A DNA stretch of 64,000 bases from positions 180,477-244,476 of the forward strand of contig NZ_JACHWH010000008.1 in the NCBI RefSeq assembly GCF_014191255.1. Direction: 5' to 3'. Under the pieces are notes generated by a model. That model was given only the letters and a program-made list of their open reading frames with translations, was not told the origin of the DNA and made no database searches. A program made the position numbers and the translations under genes. Positions 53,190 through 61,693 of the stretch are shown one piece after another. Source of the DNA: Amycolatopsis bartoniae (GTDB lineage: Bacteria; Actinomycetota; Actinomycetes; Mycobacteriales; Pseudonocardiaceae). Each line of letters starts with the position of its first letter. The stretch's first letter is position 1.

Positions 53190-53981
53190 TCAGAGCAGCT
53201 CGCTCACCGCCGCGGCCGCGGCACGCAGGCCGTCGAGCGCGGAAACGGTGGCACGCGGGCGAAGTGAGTGCCCGGCGAGCCGGAACAGCACGGCCCGCAA
53301 CAACAACTGCGACCACTCGGGCAGATGTGACCAGCGTCGCAGGAAATCCAGATCCGCGCCGCCCCACGCGACAGCGTCCACCGCGGCGACGGCGGCGCCC
53401 CATTCGGCGGGGCGGAAGTAGGGCTCGAAGTCGACGATCCCCGGCGGGGCCGGGCCGTCGAACAACACGGCACCGAACAGGTCCCCCGGCACGACCTGGT
53501 CCGGCAGCGGCACCGGTCTTCGCGCAACCGCGAGCACCTCGAACCAGCGCCCGCCCCTGCTCTCCTCGACCGGCACGTCCAGCTCGCCCCACGCGATCTT
53601 GTCGGCGAGCGCGTCGGGATCCTGGCGGCGGCCGAGGAAGTCCGGCCGGGGCAGCCGGGAGGTGGCCAGCGCGAGCTTCAGCGCGGCCAGCATGGTCTCG
53701 TCGTGGCGGTGCTCGGGCTGCCCGGACAGGAACCGGCTCGCCGTCCAGCCGCCGATGATCCACCGCCCGTCGGTGGCGCGCACCGGGCGCGCGATGCGCA
53801 GGTCCGGCACCACCAGGCGGCCCAGCACGTTCGCGAGCCACACCGCGCGGGCCTTGTCGGAGACCGGTTTCAGCACCAGGTCACCGCAGCGCCACGCCGA
53901 GCTGCCCGGCATCCGCTCCGGCTCCTCCTGCACGCCGAACGCGTTCAGCACGCGCTGCGGGACAGCCGATCCGGACGACAC
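53190..53981 (-). CDS. TIGR02569 family protein (phosphotransferase-like)
   Basis: This is a 263-residue protein, conserved in actinobacteria next to moeZ (Rv3205c type). Recognisable parts are FGVQEEPERMPGSSAWRCGDLVLKPVSD at the start and VVPGDLFGAVLFDGPAPPGIVDFEPYFRPAEWGAAV, which resembles an aminoglycoside phosphotransferase catalytic region with the first Asp altered (GDLFGAV for GDL..N). Function unknown. GTG 53981 lies seven bases after TAGCCT (53994-53989, minus), so it may be leaderless. Confidence 0.8.
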   Translation of the reverse strand: MSSGSAVPQRVLNAFGVQEEPERMPGSSAWRCGDLVLKPVSDKARAVWLANVLGRLVVPDLRIARPVRATDGRWIIGGWTASRFLSGQPEHRHDETMLAALKLALATSRLPRPDFLGRRQDPDALADKIAWGELDVPVEESRGGRWFEVLAVARRPVPLPDQVVPGDLFGAVLFDGPAPPGIVDFEPYFRPAEWGAAVAAVDAVAWGGADLDFLRRWSHLPEWSQLLLRAVLFRLAGHSLRPRATVSALDGLRAAAAAVSELL

Positions 53982-54005
53982 GGAACCGAGGCTACCTGCG
54001 GAAAA

Positions 54006-54034
54006 GGGCGCCCCGGAAGAGTTCCGGGGCGCCC
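54006..54034 (-). terminator. Terminator of moeZ
   Basis: A perfect 13-bp stem (54006-54018 with 54022-54034) with a GAG loop. On the minus strand it is followed by TTTT, and it lies 17 bases downstream of the moeZ stop. Confidence 0.85.
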
Positions 54035-54051
54035 CTTCGTGGTGGTCGGCG

Positions 54052-55230
54052 TCAGTAGGTCGGCAGGCTCGGGTCGATCTGCTTGGCCCAGGCCAGCACA
54101 CCGCCGCCGAGGTGGGTGGCGTCCTTGAAGCCCGCGCGGTGCAACGCGGCCAGCGCCTCGGCCGAGCGCGCACCCGACTTGCAGTGCAGCACGATCGGCT
54201 TGTCCTGCGGCAGCTCCGAGAGGGCCTCACCGGAGAGGATGCGGTCCTTCGGGATGAGCTTGGCGCCCTTGATGTTCACGATCTCGTACTCGTGCGGCTC
54301 GCGGACGTCGATCAGCTCGAAGTTCTCGCCCGCGTCGAACTTGGCCTTCAGCTCGGCGGGGGTGATGGTGTGGTTGCTCGCCGCCTGCTGCGCGTCGTCG
54401 CTGACCACACCGCAGAACGCCTCGTAGTCGATCAGCTCGGTGATCTTCGGGGTCTCCGGGTCCTTGCGGATCTTGACCTCGCGGTACTTCATCTCCAGCG
54501 CGTCGTAGCTGATCAGACGGCCGAGCAGCGGTTCGCCGATGCCGGTGATGAGCTTGATCGCCTCGGTGACCATGATCGAACCGATCGACGCGCACAGCAC
54601 GCCGAGCACGCCGCCCTCGGCGCACGACGGCACCATGCCGGGCGGCGGGGCCTCGGGGTAGAGGTCGCGGTAGTTCAGGCCGCGGCCGTTGGGCGCGTTC
54701 TCCCAGAACACGCTGACCTGGCCCTCGAAGCGGAAGATCGAGCCCCAGACGTAGGGCTTGTCGAGGATCACCGCGGCGTCGTTGACGAGGTAGCGCGTGG
54801 CGAAGTTGTCCGTGCCGTCGAGGATCAGGTCGTACGGCCGGAACACGTCGAGCGCGTTCTCGGTGGTCAGCTGCTCGGTGTGCAGGATGACGTCGACGAA
54901 CGGGTTGATCTCGGCGATCGACTCCTTCGCGGAGACCGCCTTGGGCTTGCCCACGTCGGACTGGCCGTGGATCACCTGGCGCTGCAGGTTCGACTCGTCG
55001 ACGACGTCGAAGTCGATCACCCCGAGGGTGCCGACGCCCGCCGCGGCGAGGTACAGCAGGGCCGGGCTGCCGAGGCCGCCCGCGCCGATGACCAGCACCT
55101 TGGCGTTCTTCAGCCGCTTCTGCCCGTCCATCCCGACATCCGGGATGATGAGGTGGCGGCTGTAGCGGGCCACCTCTTCCTTGGTGAGCTCGGCGGCCGG
55201 CTCGACCAGCGGCGGCAGCGTGCCTGACAT
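54052..55230 (-). CDS. moeZ: MoeZ: adenylyltransferase-sulfurtransferase
   Basis: This is a 392-residue protein. The ThiF/MoeB E1-like domain has VLVIGAGGLGSPALLYLAAAG near residue 47 and ILDGTDNFATRYLVND near residue 140. A C-terminal rhodanese domain (about residues 285-392) has the persulfide Cys in LHCKSGARSAEAL. It adenylates and thiocarboxylates small sulfur carriers for molybdopterin, cysteine and thiamine-type pathways, so it may serve the molybdenum enzyme NasA. GGAGGACCCG before ATG 55230 sets the start. Its length equals that of mycobacterial MoeZ. Confidence 0.93.
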   Translation of the reverse strand: MSGTLPPLVEPAAELTKEEVARYSRHLIIPDVGMDGQKRLKNAKVLVIGAGGLGSPALLYLAAAGVGTLGVIDFDVVDESNLQRQVIHGQSDVGKPKAVSAKESIAEINPFVDVILHTEQLTTENALDVFRPYDLILDGTDNFATRYLVNDAAVILDKPYVWGSIFRFEGQVSVFWENAPNGRGLNYRDLYPEAPPPGMVPSCAEGGVLGVLCASIGSIMVTEAIKLITGIGEPLLGRLISYDALEMKYREVKIRKDPETPKITELIDYEAFCGVVSDDAQQAASNHTITPAELKAKFDAGENFELIDVREPHEYEIVNIKGAKLIPKDRILSGEALSELPQDKPIVLHCKSGARSAEALAALHRAGFKDATHLGGGVLAWAKQIDPSLPTY

Positions 55231-55523
55231 CGGGTCCTCCATACTCGCGCGGATCGCGTCCCAACTACCCAGTATCCACAACGCGGGTGAGGTCCCGCGT
55301 CTTCCCGGGCGGCGTCCCAGGAAGTGGGAAGGGTAAGGCCGCGACGCGGGACGGGTGGTCGCGCGAACGGCGAAGCGACGAGCGGTCGACTCGCACCTGT
55401 CGAGATGCGGCGCCCGTGCAACCCGGGCACCCCGGATCCGGACCGACCGAGCGAGGTACCGGAGCGGCCCTACCGCGAGCCGTGGTCCCACTTCGTCGCC
55501 GCGGCCCTCGTTTCGCCCCCGGC
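55231..55523. other. Intergenic spacer upstream of moeZ
   Basis: About 290 bp between the moeZ start and the DUF3152 stop. It must carry the moeZ promoter. Short plus-strand frames exist (for example 55324-55617) but run antisense into the DUF3152 gene and have no convincing ribosome site. I see no gene or clear hairpin here. Confidence 0.5.
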
Positions 55524-56633
55524 TCACCCCGTCGGCGCGGTGTCCCCCAGGTTCAGCACCGGCCAGGCGTTCGGCTTGCACGTCTTCCCGTCGGCGGGCA
55601 CGGACTTCGAGTTGTAGATGTCCACCTGGTTCAGCTCGGCGACGTAGTTGTTGCTCACCCCGAACGTCTGCTGCATCATCACCGGCGCCGGCGCGCCGTC
55701 CTCCTTGCAGCCCACGTGCCCGTTGCCCAGTGCGTGCCCGACCTCGTGGTTGATCGCGTACTGCCGGTACGTGCCCATGTCCGCCCCGAACGCCAGCGCG
55801 CCCCGCACCCACCGCGACAGGTTGATGATCACGCTGTGGTGGAAGCCGCGGATGTAGCACGACGTCGGGAACGGGATGCCGAACCCGCACAGGTCCGCGC
55901 GCGTCGCGGTGTCCGGCGTGGTCAGCCGCACGCGGAAGTCCGGGTCCGGGTAGCTCGCGTCGACCCGCTGCATGCTCACCTTGCCGGTGCCGATCCAGCT
56001 GCGGCTGTCGGACAACGTGGCCTCGACGGTGCGCGCGAACGAGTCGTCACCCGCGTAGCTCGCCGGATCGATGCCGTCCTCGACCTCGACCGTGTAGTGG
56101 TACAGCTTCCCCTCGGTACCGGCGCGCTTGCCGCTCGTGCCGTCCGCCGCCAGCGGCACCACGTGCCACGTCATCTTCCCGGCCTGCGTGAACGCACCGC
56201 CGTCCGGCAGCGGCGCCGTGGGCACGTTCAGGTTCGCCGGCAGCGCGGGCTTCTCGGCGACGACGTTGTTCCCGAACGCGTTGTCGCCGCCGGTGGCAGC
56301 CGGGTCGATCGGCTGCGCCGGCTCGCGCGCGGTGTTGAACACGACGAGCGCGGTGATCACGACGAGGATCGGCAACGCGTACATGCGCCAGCCGTACGCC
56401 TTCGCGACGCGCCGCATCCGCCCGCGTTCCCGCCGCGCCCGCCGGGCCTCCTCCGGCGTCTGCTCCAACTGTCCGGGGGTCGCGGGCCGCCACGACGCGC
56501 TGAGCGGTTCGGCCGTCGTGCGACGGCGGCGCGGCTCGTACCGGCCGGCCGGATCCCGGCGGGAACGGCGGGCCGAAGACCGCGGTCGCACCCGCTGATC
56601 CTCGCTCTGCGCGCCGTTCGTCACCCGGTTCAC
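55524..56633 (-). CDS. DUF3152 membrane-anchored metzincin-like protein
   Basis: This is a 369-residue protein. A basic, disordered N-terminal part (residues 1-75) is followed by one membrane helix (WRMYALPILVVITALVVFN) and an extracytoplasmic DUF3152 domain. The motif NHEVGHALGNGHVGC fits HExxHxxGxxH, the zinc site of metzincin proteases. It is conserved next to moeZ (Rv3207c type) but its activity is not known to me. GTG 56633 is chosen; alternatives lie a few codons away. Confidence 0.82.
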   Translation of the reverse strand: MNRVTNGAQSEDQRVRPRSSARRSRRDPAGRYEPRRRRTTAEPLSASWRPATPGQLEQTPEEARRARRERGRMRRVAKAYGWRMYALPILVVITALVVFNTAREPAQPIDPAATGGDNAFGNNVVAEKPALPANLNVPTAPLPDGGAFTQAGKMTWHVVPLAADGTSGKRAGTEGKLYHYTVEVEDGIDPASYAGDDSFARTVEATLSDSRSWIGTGKVSMQRVDASYPDPDFRVRLTTPDTATRADLCGFGIPFPTSCYIRGFHHSVIINLSRWVRGALAFGADMGTYRQYAINHEVGHALGNGHVGCKEDGAPAPVMMQQTFGVSNNYVAELNQVDIYNSKSVPADGKTCKPNAWPVLNLGDTAPTG

Positions 56634-56713
56634 GGCCCAAGGGTGCCACACCCCCGGTGCACTGCGCACAGCGACTGGTCCACCACACACCGGATTTCTC
56701 TCACCCGGATGGC

Positions 56714-57718
56714 CTACCAGGCGTTCCCCTCCAAGCGCTCCCACATGCCCAAAACCGCCCTCGCAACCGGAACCGGGCGTTCCATCTGAGCCACGTGCCC
56801 GGTGCGCGGCAGCACCAGCAGCCGGGCCCGCGGAAGCGCGTTCGCGGTCCGCGCCGCGCGCCGCACGGAGATCACCTTGTCCTGCGTGCCCCACACCACG
56901 AGCGACGGCACGCGCACCTGCGGGGCGACGGCCCACAGCGACGCCGCACCCCGCGCGAACCACGTGCGGAAGATGCCGAACGTGCTCGCCGCCATCGCCG
57001 CGTTGGCCCACTTGAGCTCCGCGCGCGCGTTGTGCTCCTCGACGAGCTCGTCGAGCCGGTGCGCGGGGAACGCGTCCGGGTCGGCGAAGCACAGCTTGAT
57101 CACTTGCTCCGCCCTCTCCCGCGCGCTCAGCGACGCCAGCCGCTTGCGCACACCGCGGCCGATCACCGGCAGGTACGCCAGCGCCATCAGCGGGTCCGAC
57201 AGCCGTCGCGGATCGGGTCTGCGGTCGGGCATCGCGGGCGAGATGAGGGTCAGCGAACGCACCAGCTCCGGCCGCTTCGCCGCGAGCAACAGCACGACCG
57301 CGCCGCCCATCGAGTTGCCCAGCAGGTGCACGGGCCCGGCGCCGAGCCCCTCGACGAACCTGCCCAGCTCGTCGGCGTGCTCGTCGAGGCTGAACCGGAA
57401 CCCCTCGACCGGCTCGGAGAAGCCGAACCCGGGCAGGTCGACGGAGATCCCGGACGCGAACGGGGACAGCAGCGCGGCCAAGTCGGTCCAGTTGGTCGAC
57501 GAACCGCCCAGGCCGTGTACGTAGACTGCCGTGGCCTCGTCCGAGCCGGGCGTGCGTCGCGTGTGCAGGGACACCCCGCCCGCCGTCTCGATCTCGCCCG
57601 GCCAGGGCTTGAGCTGCGGGTCCAGCGCGGGCAACGGGGTCTTGGACAGGGGCACGTGGGTGAGCGGGGAACGTCTGCCGGAACCGGCTTCCCCGGCTCT
57701 CTGCACGGTGTCGGTCAT
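56714..57718 (-). CDS. Alpha/beta hydrolase
   Basis: This is a 334-residue hydrolase. Oxyanion motif VYVHGLGGSSTNW near residue 68, nucleophile elbow GNSMGGA (Ser) near 135, acid loop VVWGTQDKVIS and catalytic His in RTGHVAQMERP. Such proteins hydrolyse esters or lipids; the substrate is unknown. No signal peptide is visible. ATG 57718 was preferred to an upstream ATG at 57733. It is divergent from the TetR gene. Confidence 0.85.
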   Translation of the reverse strand: MTDTVQRAGEAGSGRRSPLTHVPLSKTPLPALDPQLKPWPGEIETAGGVSLHTRRTPGSDEATAVYVHGLGGSSTNWTDLAALLSPFASGISVDLPGFGFSEPVEGFRFSLDEHADELGRFVEGLGAGPVHLLGNSMGGAVVLLLAAKRPELVRSLTLISPAMPDRRPDPRRLSDPLMALAYLPVIGRGVRKRLASLSARERAEQVIKLCFADPDAFPAHRLDELVEEHNARAELKWANAAMAASTFGIFRTWFARGAASLWAVAPQVRVPSLVVWGTQDKVISVRRAARTANALPRARLLVLPRTGHVAQMERPVPVARAVLGMWERLEGNAW

Positions 57719-57802
57719 TGAACCAGGATGCAACCGCGACCCGGCCTTGGCGACTCAACGGTACCCACGAGTAATCTCGAACGGGTTGATACAGGAGGAA
57801 AC

Positions 57803-58429
57803 ATGTCGGAAATGGCGCCCGCACAGCAGCGGGGAGTGCGGCTGCCGCGCACCGAGCGGCGGGCCCAGCTGCTCGCGGCCGCGCAGCGCGTCTTCTCCGC
57901 GAACGGGTACCACGCCGCGGCGATGGACGAGATCGCCGAGCAGGCCGGGGTGTCCAAGCCCGTGCTGTACCAGCACTTCCCCGGCAAGCTCGACCTCTAC
58001 ATCGCGCTGCTGGAGAGCCACGTGGACGAGCTGGTCGGGCGCGTCGAGGAGGCGCTCGCCTCGACCACGGACAACAAGCTGCGCGTGCACGCCGCCGTCG
58101 GCGCGTTCTTCGACTTCGTGAACAACGACGCAGGCGCGTTCCGCATGGTGTTCGAGTCGGACCTGCGGGGCGAGCCCGCCGTGCAGGACGCCGTCGACCG
58201 CGCCACGTCGGCGAGCGTCGACGCGATCACCGAGACGATCACCGCCGACGCCGGACTCGACGAGGCGAAGGCGCGCCTGCTCGCGGTCGGGCTGGTCGGG
58301 CTGAGCCAGGTCAGTGCCCGGTTCTGGCTGACCCACCACAGCACCATGAGCCGCGAAGAAGCCGTGAACCTCACCGCGACCCTCGCCTGGCGGGGCATCG
58401 GCGCCGGCTTCCCCCTGCAGGGGAAGTAG
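57803..58429 (+). CDS. TetR family regulator (Rv3208 type)
   Basis: This is a 208-residue protein. Helix-turn-helix residues 18-60: RTERRAQLLAAAQRVFSANGYHAAAMDEIAEQAGVSKPVLYQHF. The ligand domain (FFDFVNNDAGAFRMVFESDLRG) fits the TetR_C group of mycobacterial Rv3208. AGGAGG lies four bases ahead of ATG 57803, and TAATCT (57772-57777) may be the -10. It is divergent from the hydrolase and convergent with another hydrolase gene. Confidence 0.88.
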   Translation: MSEMAPAQQRGVRLPRTERRAQLLAAAQRVFSANGYHAAAMDEIAEQAGVSKPVLYQHFPGKLDLYIALLESHVDELVGRVEEALASTTDNKLRVHAAVGAFFDFVNNDAGAFRMVFESDLRGEPAVQDAVDRATSASVDAITETITADAGLDEAKARLLAVGLVGLSQVSARFWLTHHSTMSREEAVNLTATLAWRGIGAGFPLQGK

Positions 58430-58435
58430 CGGAAT

Positions 58436-59335
58436 TCACTCCCGCGCGGCGTCCACCAGCTGGGTCAGCCGCTTCGCCACCCCGTGCTTGCGCTCATACG
58501 GCAGCTCGTGCCCGGCGCCCGGGAACAGCACGAACTCCGCCCCCGGCAGCTCGTCCGCGATGACGCGGGCGTGCGGCACCGGCGTGAGGCGGTCCCGGTC
58601 GCCGACCATGATCACGCCCGGCTTGCCCGCCAGCGTCGCCAGCGCCTCACGCCGGTCGTGCCGCGAGATCGAGTCCCGGAAGCCGCCGATGCTGCTGGGG
58701 TGCGCGCGCAGCACCTGGTCCGTCATCGCGCGCACGTCGGCCCGCACGGCCTTCTTCCCGAACGCCAGCCACTTCGTCGCGGGCCGCGCCAGCGGCGCCG
58801 GGACCGGCGCGGAATCCTTGCCGTACCGGGAAAGCATGCGCGCCAGCGCCTTGTCCGCGCGGATCGCGGCACGCCCCGCCGGGCCACGCAGCCCGAGCGT
58901 GAGGCGGTCCATGTTCGAGCACGACGTGGCGATGAACGCGACTCCCGCGACCCGCTCGCGCACCAGTTCCGGATGCCGCTCCGCCAGCTCCATCACCGTC
59001 ATGCCGCCGAGCGAGTGCCCGGCCAGCACGAGCCGCCCCTCGGGCGCGCGGTCGGCGATCACCTCGGCGAGGTCGTCGGCCAGCTGCGCGATCGTCGCCG
59101 TGCCCGGTTTCGCGGGCGCGGACGCGCCGTGCCCGCGGTGGTCGTGGCGCAGCACCCGGACGTCCGTGGGCAGCAGGGGCAGGATCGGCGCCCATTCGGT
59201 GTGGTCCTGGGTCCACGCGTGCACCAGCACCAGCGTGACCGGCGCGTTCTCGGGTCCGGTGACGTCGACGTAGAGGGCGGTGCCGTCGGCGGTCACGAAG
59301 CGGTGGCGCGTGCCGCGCTGTCCGATCGCCGTCAT
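58436..59335 (-). CDS. Alpha/beta hydrolase of the AurF-like operon
   Basis: This is a 299-residue hydrolase. Oxyanion region LVHAWTQDHTEWAPIL, nucleophile GHSLGGMTVME (Ser), acid near MVGDRDRLTPV and His in GAGHELPYE. It overlaps the upstream AurF-like gene by ATGA, so the two are expressed together and may act on the same compound. The downstream TetR gene (57803) is convergent, six bases away. Confidence 0.85.
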   Translation of the reverse strand: MTAIGQRGTRHRFVTADGTALYVDVTGPENAPVTLVLVHAWTQDHTEWAPILPLLPTDVRVLRHDHRGHGASAPAKPGTATIAQLADDLAEVIADRAPEGRLVLAGHSLGGMTVMELAERHPELVRERVAGVAFIATSCSNMDRLTLGLRGPAGRAAIRADKALARMLSRYGKDSAPVPAPLARPATKWLAFGKKAVRADVRAMTDQVLRAHPSSIGGFRDSISRHDRREALATLAGKPGVIMVGDRDRLTPVPHARVIADELPGAEFVLFPGAGHELPYERKHGVAKRLTQLVDAARE

Positions 59336-60228
59336 TTCGCGAGCAGGAACGACTTGTGCCACAGGCTCATACCCGGGGCTCCGACCAGGCCCGACTCCTG
59401 CAGGAAGCCCATGATCCGCTCGCCCGCCCACCGGATCGTCTCCTGGAAGTGCGGGTTCGCGAGTGCGGTCTCCCATGCCTCGCGCGGCCGCAGCCCGACG
59501 GCCTTGTAGACGCGCGGGTTGATGAGGCTGCGGACGGTTCCGAAGCTCACCGCGGCGATCAGCCAGCGCTGGTAGTACAGCTCGGTCTTCGACAGCTTCG
59601 CCATGCCCCGCGTCACCTCCTCGCGGGCGAACGTGACGTGCCGGGCCTCTTCGAGGACGTGGATGCGGTTGACCATGCGCACCAGCGGCTGAACGCGCTC
59701 GTCGGCCATGGTCTCGCGCTGCAGCCGGTCGAGGACCTCCTCGGCCACCAGGATCGACCCGTAGAGCGCGGGGCCGTAGCCGATGAACGGCAGCAGCTTG
59801 CCGAGCCGGTGCACGATCGGAACCGGCCCGTACGCCTCCGCGCCGGTGCGCTCCACGAACCGCGCGAACATCGTCGAGTGGCGGCACTCGTCGGCGATCT
59901 CCGTGAGCGCGTACTGCACGTGCCGGGTCGTCGGGTCGGAGTTGTAGACCTCCTTGAGCAGCAGCTGCATCAGCAGCACCTCGAAGAAGATGCCGTTGCT
60001 CGCGATGCTGGCCAGCTCGTGCTTGCCCAGCTCGATGCGCTGCTCGGGGGTCAGCCGGTCCCACAGGTGGGTGCCGTAGAGGGAGCACCGGTGTTCGAGC
60101 TGGTACAGGCTGCCGTCCGGAAGCGGGGCACTCCAGTCGATGTCGACCTCGGGGTCGTAGAACTTGTTGGCCGAAGATTTCAGCAGCCGGTCCGCCGTCT
60201 TCTCCCGGCCGTCGAGTGCCCGCGTCAT
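59332..60228 (-). CDS. AurF-like di-iron oxygenase
   Basis: This is a 298-residue protein of the PF11583 type. Di-iron ligands appear in two E...E-x-x-H sets: FFEVLLMQLLL with EIADECRHSTMF (~residues 80-117), and LVAEEVLDRL with LEEARHVTFAREE (~160-195). AurF oxidises p-aminobenzoate to p-nitrobenzoate; related actinobacterial proteins have other substrates. GGGAGG lies ahead of ATG 60228. It is divergent from a TetR gene and shares a TetR-type operator, and forms an operon with a hydrolase. Confidence 0.82.
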   Translation of the reverse strand: MTRALDGREKTADRLLKSSANKFYDPEVDIDWSAPLPDGSLYQLEHRCSLYGTHLWDRLTPEQRIELGKHELASIASNGIFFEVLLMQLLLKEVYNSDPTTRHVQYALTEIADECRHSTMFARFVERTGAEAYGPVPIVHRLGKLLPFIGYGPALYGSILVAEEVLDRLQRETMADERVQPLVRMVNRIHVLEEARHVTFAREEVTRGMAKLSKTELYYQRWLIAAVSFGTVRSLINPRVYKAVGLRPREAWETALANPHFQETIRWAGERIMGFLQESGLVGAPGMSLWHKSFLLAK

Positions 60229-60256
60229 CGCGCCCTCCCAGGTTTCTGTAACTCCC

Positions 60257-60269
60257 GGTAACAGTTACC
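60257..60269. promoter_or_regulatory. TetR operator between AurF-like and TetR genes
   Basis: GGTAACAGTTACC is a perfect 13-bp palindrome with a central A. It lies 28 bp before the AurF-like ATG (60228) and just before TAGCAT (60275-60280), the likely -10 of the TetR gene. A dimer here would repress both directions. Confidence 0.65.
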
Positions 60270-60287
60270 TTTGGTAGCATGCGTCCC

Positions 60288-61043
60288 GTGACGGAGCATG
60301 TCAAGCGTGGCGGCAAGGCACCCAAGGCGGGCGAGCCCGCGACCGGCGACGCCCGGCGCGACCGGTGGCGCAAGCACCGGGTGGCGCGGCGGGCGGAGTT
60401 CGTCGAGGCGGCGCTGAAGGCGCTCGACGAGCACGGCCCCGACCTGGCGATGGAGGACGTCGCGGTCGCCGCGGGCGTCACGAAACCCGTGCTGTACCGG
60501 CATTTCGCGGACAAGGCGGACCTGTACCTCGCCCTCGGCCAGCGCGGCACGGAGCTGCTGTTCTCCCGGCTCGTGCCGGCGATCAACTCCGAGCTGGCGC
60601 CGGTGCCGCGGATCCGCATGGCGCTGGACGCGTTCTTCACCGTCATCGAGGAGCACCCGAACCTCTACCACCTGCTCGCGCGTGGCTCGTTCCCGGAAAA
60701 GGCCGCGGACGCGGACGTGGTGGCGGAGGACAAGGAGCTCATCGCGACCGCGCTGACCGCGTTGCTGGGCGACTACATGCGGATGTTCGGCATGGACTCG
60801 GGCGCCGCGGAGCCGTGGGCGTACGGGATCGTCGGCATGGTCCAGAACACCGGTGAGTGGTGGCTGGAGCGCCGCTCGATGAGCCGCGACTCCGTGGTGG
60901 AGTACCTGACGCAGATCATCTGGGCCGCGATCGACGGCCTGGCCCGGCAGCAGGGCATCACGATCGACCCGAACCTCCCGCTGGAGGAGAACAAGGTCGT
61001 GCAGCTCGCACCCGTGAAGGAGGAGAAGTCGGATGTCGGCTGA
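60288..61043 (+). CDS. TetR family regulator with DUF4873 partner
   Basis: This is a 251-residue TetR protein. The helix-turn-helix (HRVARRAEFVEAALKALDEHG, VAVAAGVTKPVLYRHFADK) is followed by a C-terminal domain with HPNLYHLLARGSFPEK. GTG 60288 is preferred: it lies seven bases after TAGCAT, a leaderless arrangement; the in-frame ATG at 60279 overlaps that hexamer. It probably regulates itself and the divergent AurF-like operon. It overlaps the DUF4873 gene by 11 bases. Confidence 0.88.
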   Translation: MTEHVKRGGKAPKAGEPATGDARRDRWRKHRVARRAEFVEAALKALDEHGPDLAMEDVAVAAGVTKPVLYRHFADKADLYLALGQRGTELLFSRLVPAINSELAPVPRIRMALDAFFTVIEEHPNLYHLLARGSFPEKAADADVVAEDKELIATALTALLGDYMRMFGMDSGAAEPWAYGIVGMVQNTGEWWLERRSMSRDSVVEYLTQIIWAAIDGLARQQGITIDPNLPLEENKVVQLAPVKEEKSDVG

Positions 61044-61350
61044 CGACGAGGACGGCTACACCGGCCCGGCCACGCTCGTGGTGGACGGCGCGGAGTTCGA
61101 GGTGCGGGTGGAGCTGCGGGGGCACTTCCAGCCCATCGACGGCTACTACCGCTGGTACGGCCGCATCAGTGCGGACCCCGCGCTGGACGAGCTGCTGGGC
61201 GGCCGCAAGAAGCCGGCGGAGATCCGCACGCCGGAAGGCACCGCGCGCGGCGAGGTGTCCGACCCGGACCCGTGGGGCCGCTACCGCCTGCTCGGCACGA
61301 GCACACCCCCGTTCCGGGTGCCGACGACGCTGGCCGACCTGACGGGCTGA
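61033..61350 (+). CDS. DUF4873 domain protein
   Basis: This is a 105-residue DUF4873 protein (GPATLVVDGAEFEVRVELRGHFQPIDGYYRWYGR). The domain occurs alone or at the C terminus of flavin monooxygenases, and may bind or dock a substrate of an oxygenase. Its coupling to the TetR gene next to an AurF-like oxygenase suggests a shared pathway. No catalytic residues are obvious. Confidence 0.8.
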   Translation: MSADDEDGYTGPATLVVDGAEFEVRVELRGHFQPIDGYYRWYGRISADPALDELLGGRKKPAEIRTPEGTARGEVSDPDPWGRYRLLGTSTPPFRVPTTLADLTG

Positions 61351-61367
61351 CCCGGGCCCCGAAACGA

Positions 61368-61407
61368 AACGAGGGTCGTCCCCGCCGCAGCGGGAACGAC
61401 CCTCGTT
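61368..61407. terminator. Bidirectional terminator between DUF4873 and DUF3107 genes
   Basis: Arms 61368-61385 and 61390-61407 pair over 18 positions with one mismatch and a 4-base loop. It lies between convergent genes. Confidence 0.8.
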
Positions 61408-61420
61408 CGAGTGAAAAGCC

Positions 61421-61651
61421 CTACGCGCCGACCGCGAAGCCGACCCGGCGGACGTCCGTCGGCGCGATCTCCACGTAGGCGATGCGGTCGGACGGGACCA
61501 GGAACTTGCGCCCCTTCTCGTCCGTGAGGCGGAACACCCCGTCGGCGGCCTTGAGGGCGTCGGCGACCAGCGTCTCGACCTCGTCGGCCGTCTGGCCACT
61601 GGACACCACCAGCTCGCGGGGGGAGTCCTTGATGCCGATCTTGACCTCCAC
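61421..61651 (-). CDS. DUF3107 domain protein
   Basis: This is a 76-residue protein (VEVKIGIKDSPRELVVSSGQTADEVETLV). It is short, acidic and conserved in actinobacteria (Rv3208A/TB9.4 type), next to rhlE. It has no known enzymatic motif. GTG start at 61651. It ends just before a strong terminator and lies downstream of the ferritin-like gene on the same strand. Confidence 0.85.
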   Translation of the reverse strand: MEVKIGIKDSPRELVVSSGQTADEVETLVADALKAADGVFRLTDEKGRKFLVPSDRIAYVEIAPTDVRRVGFAVGA

Positions 61652-61693
61652 AGGTGACCTCCGCCTGTCCGTCGTACGTTCGTCCGGCTCAGG

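Noticed and set aside
55324..55617. Short plus-strand frame upstream of moeZ
   Set aside because: Runs antisense into the DUF3152 gene and lacks a ribosome site or recognisable residues.
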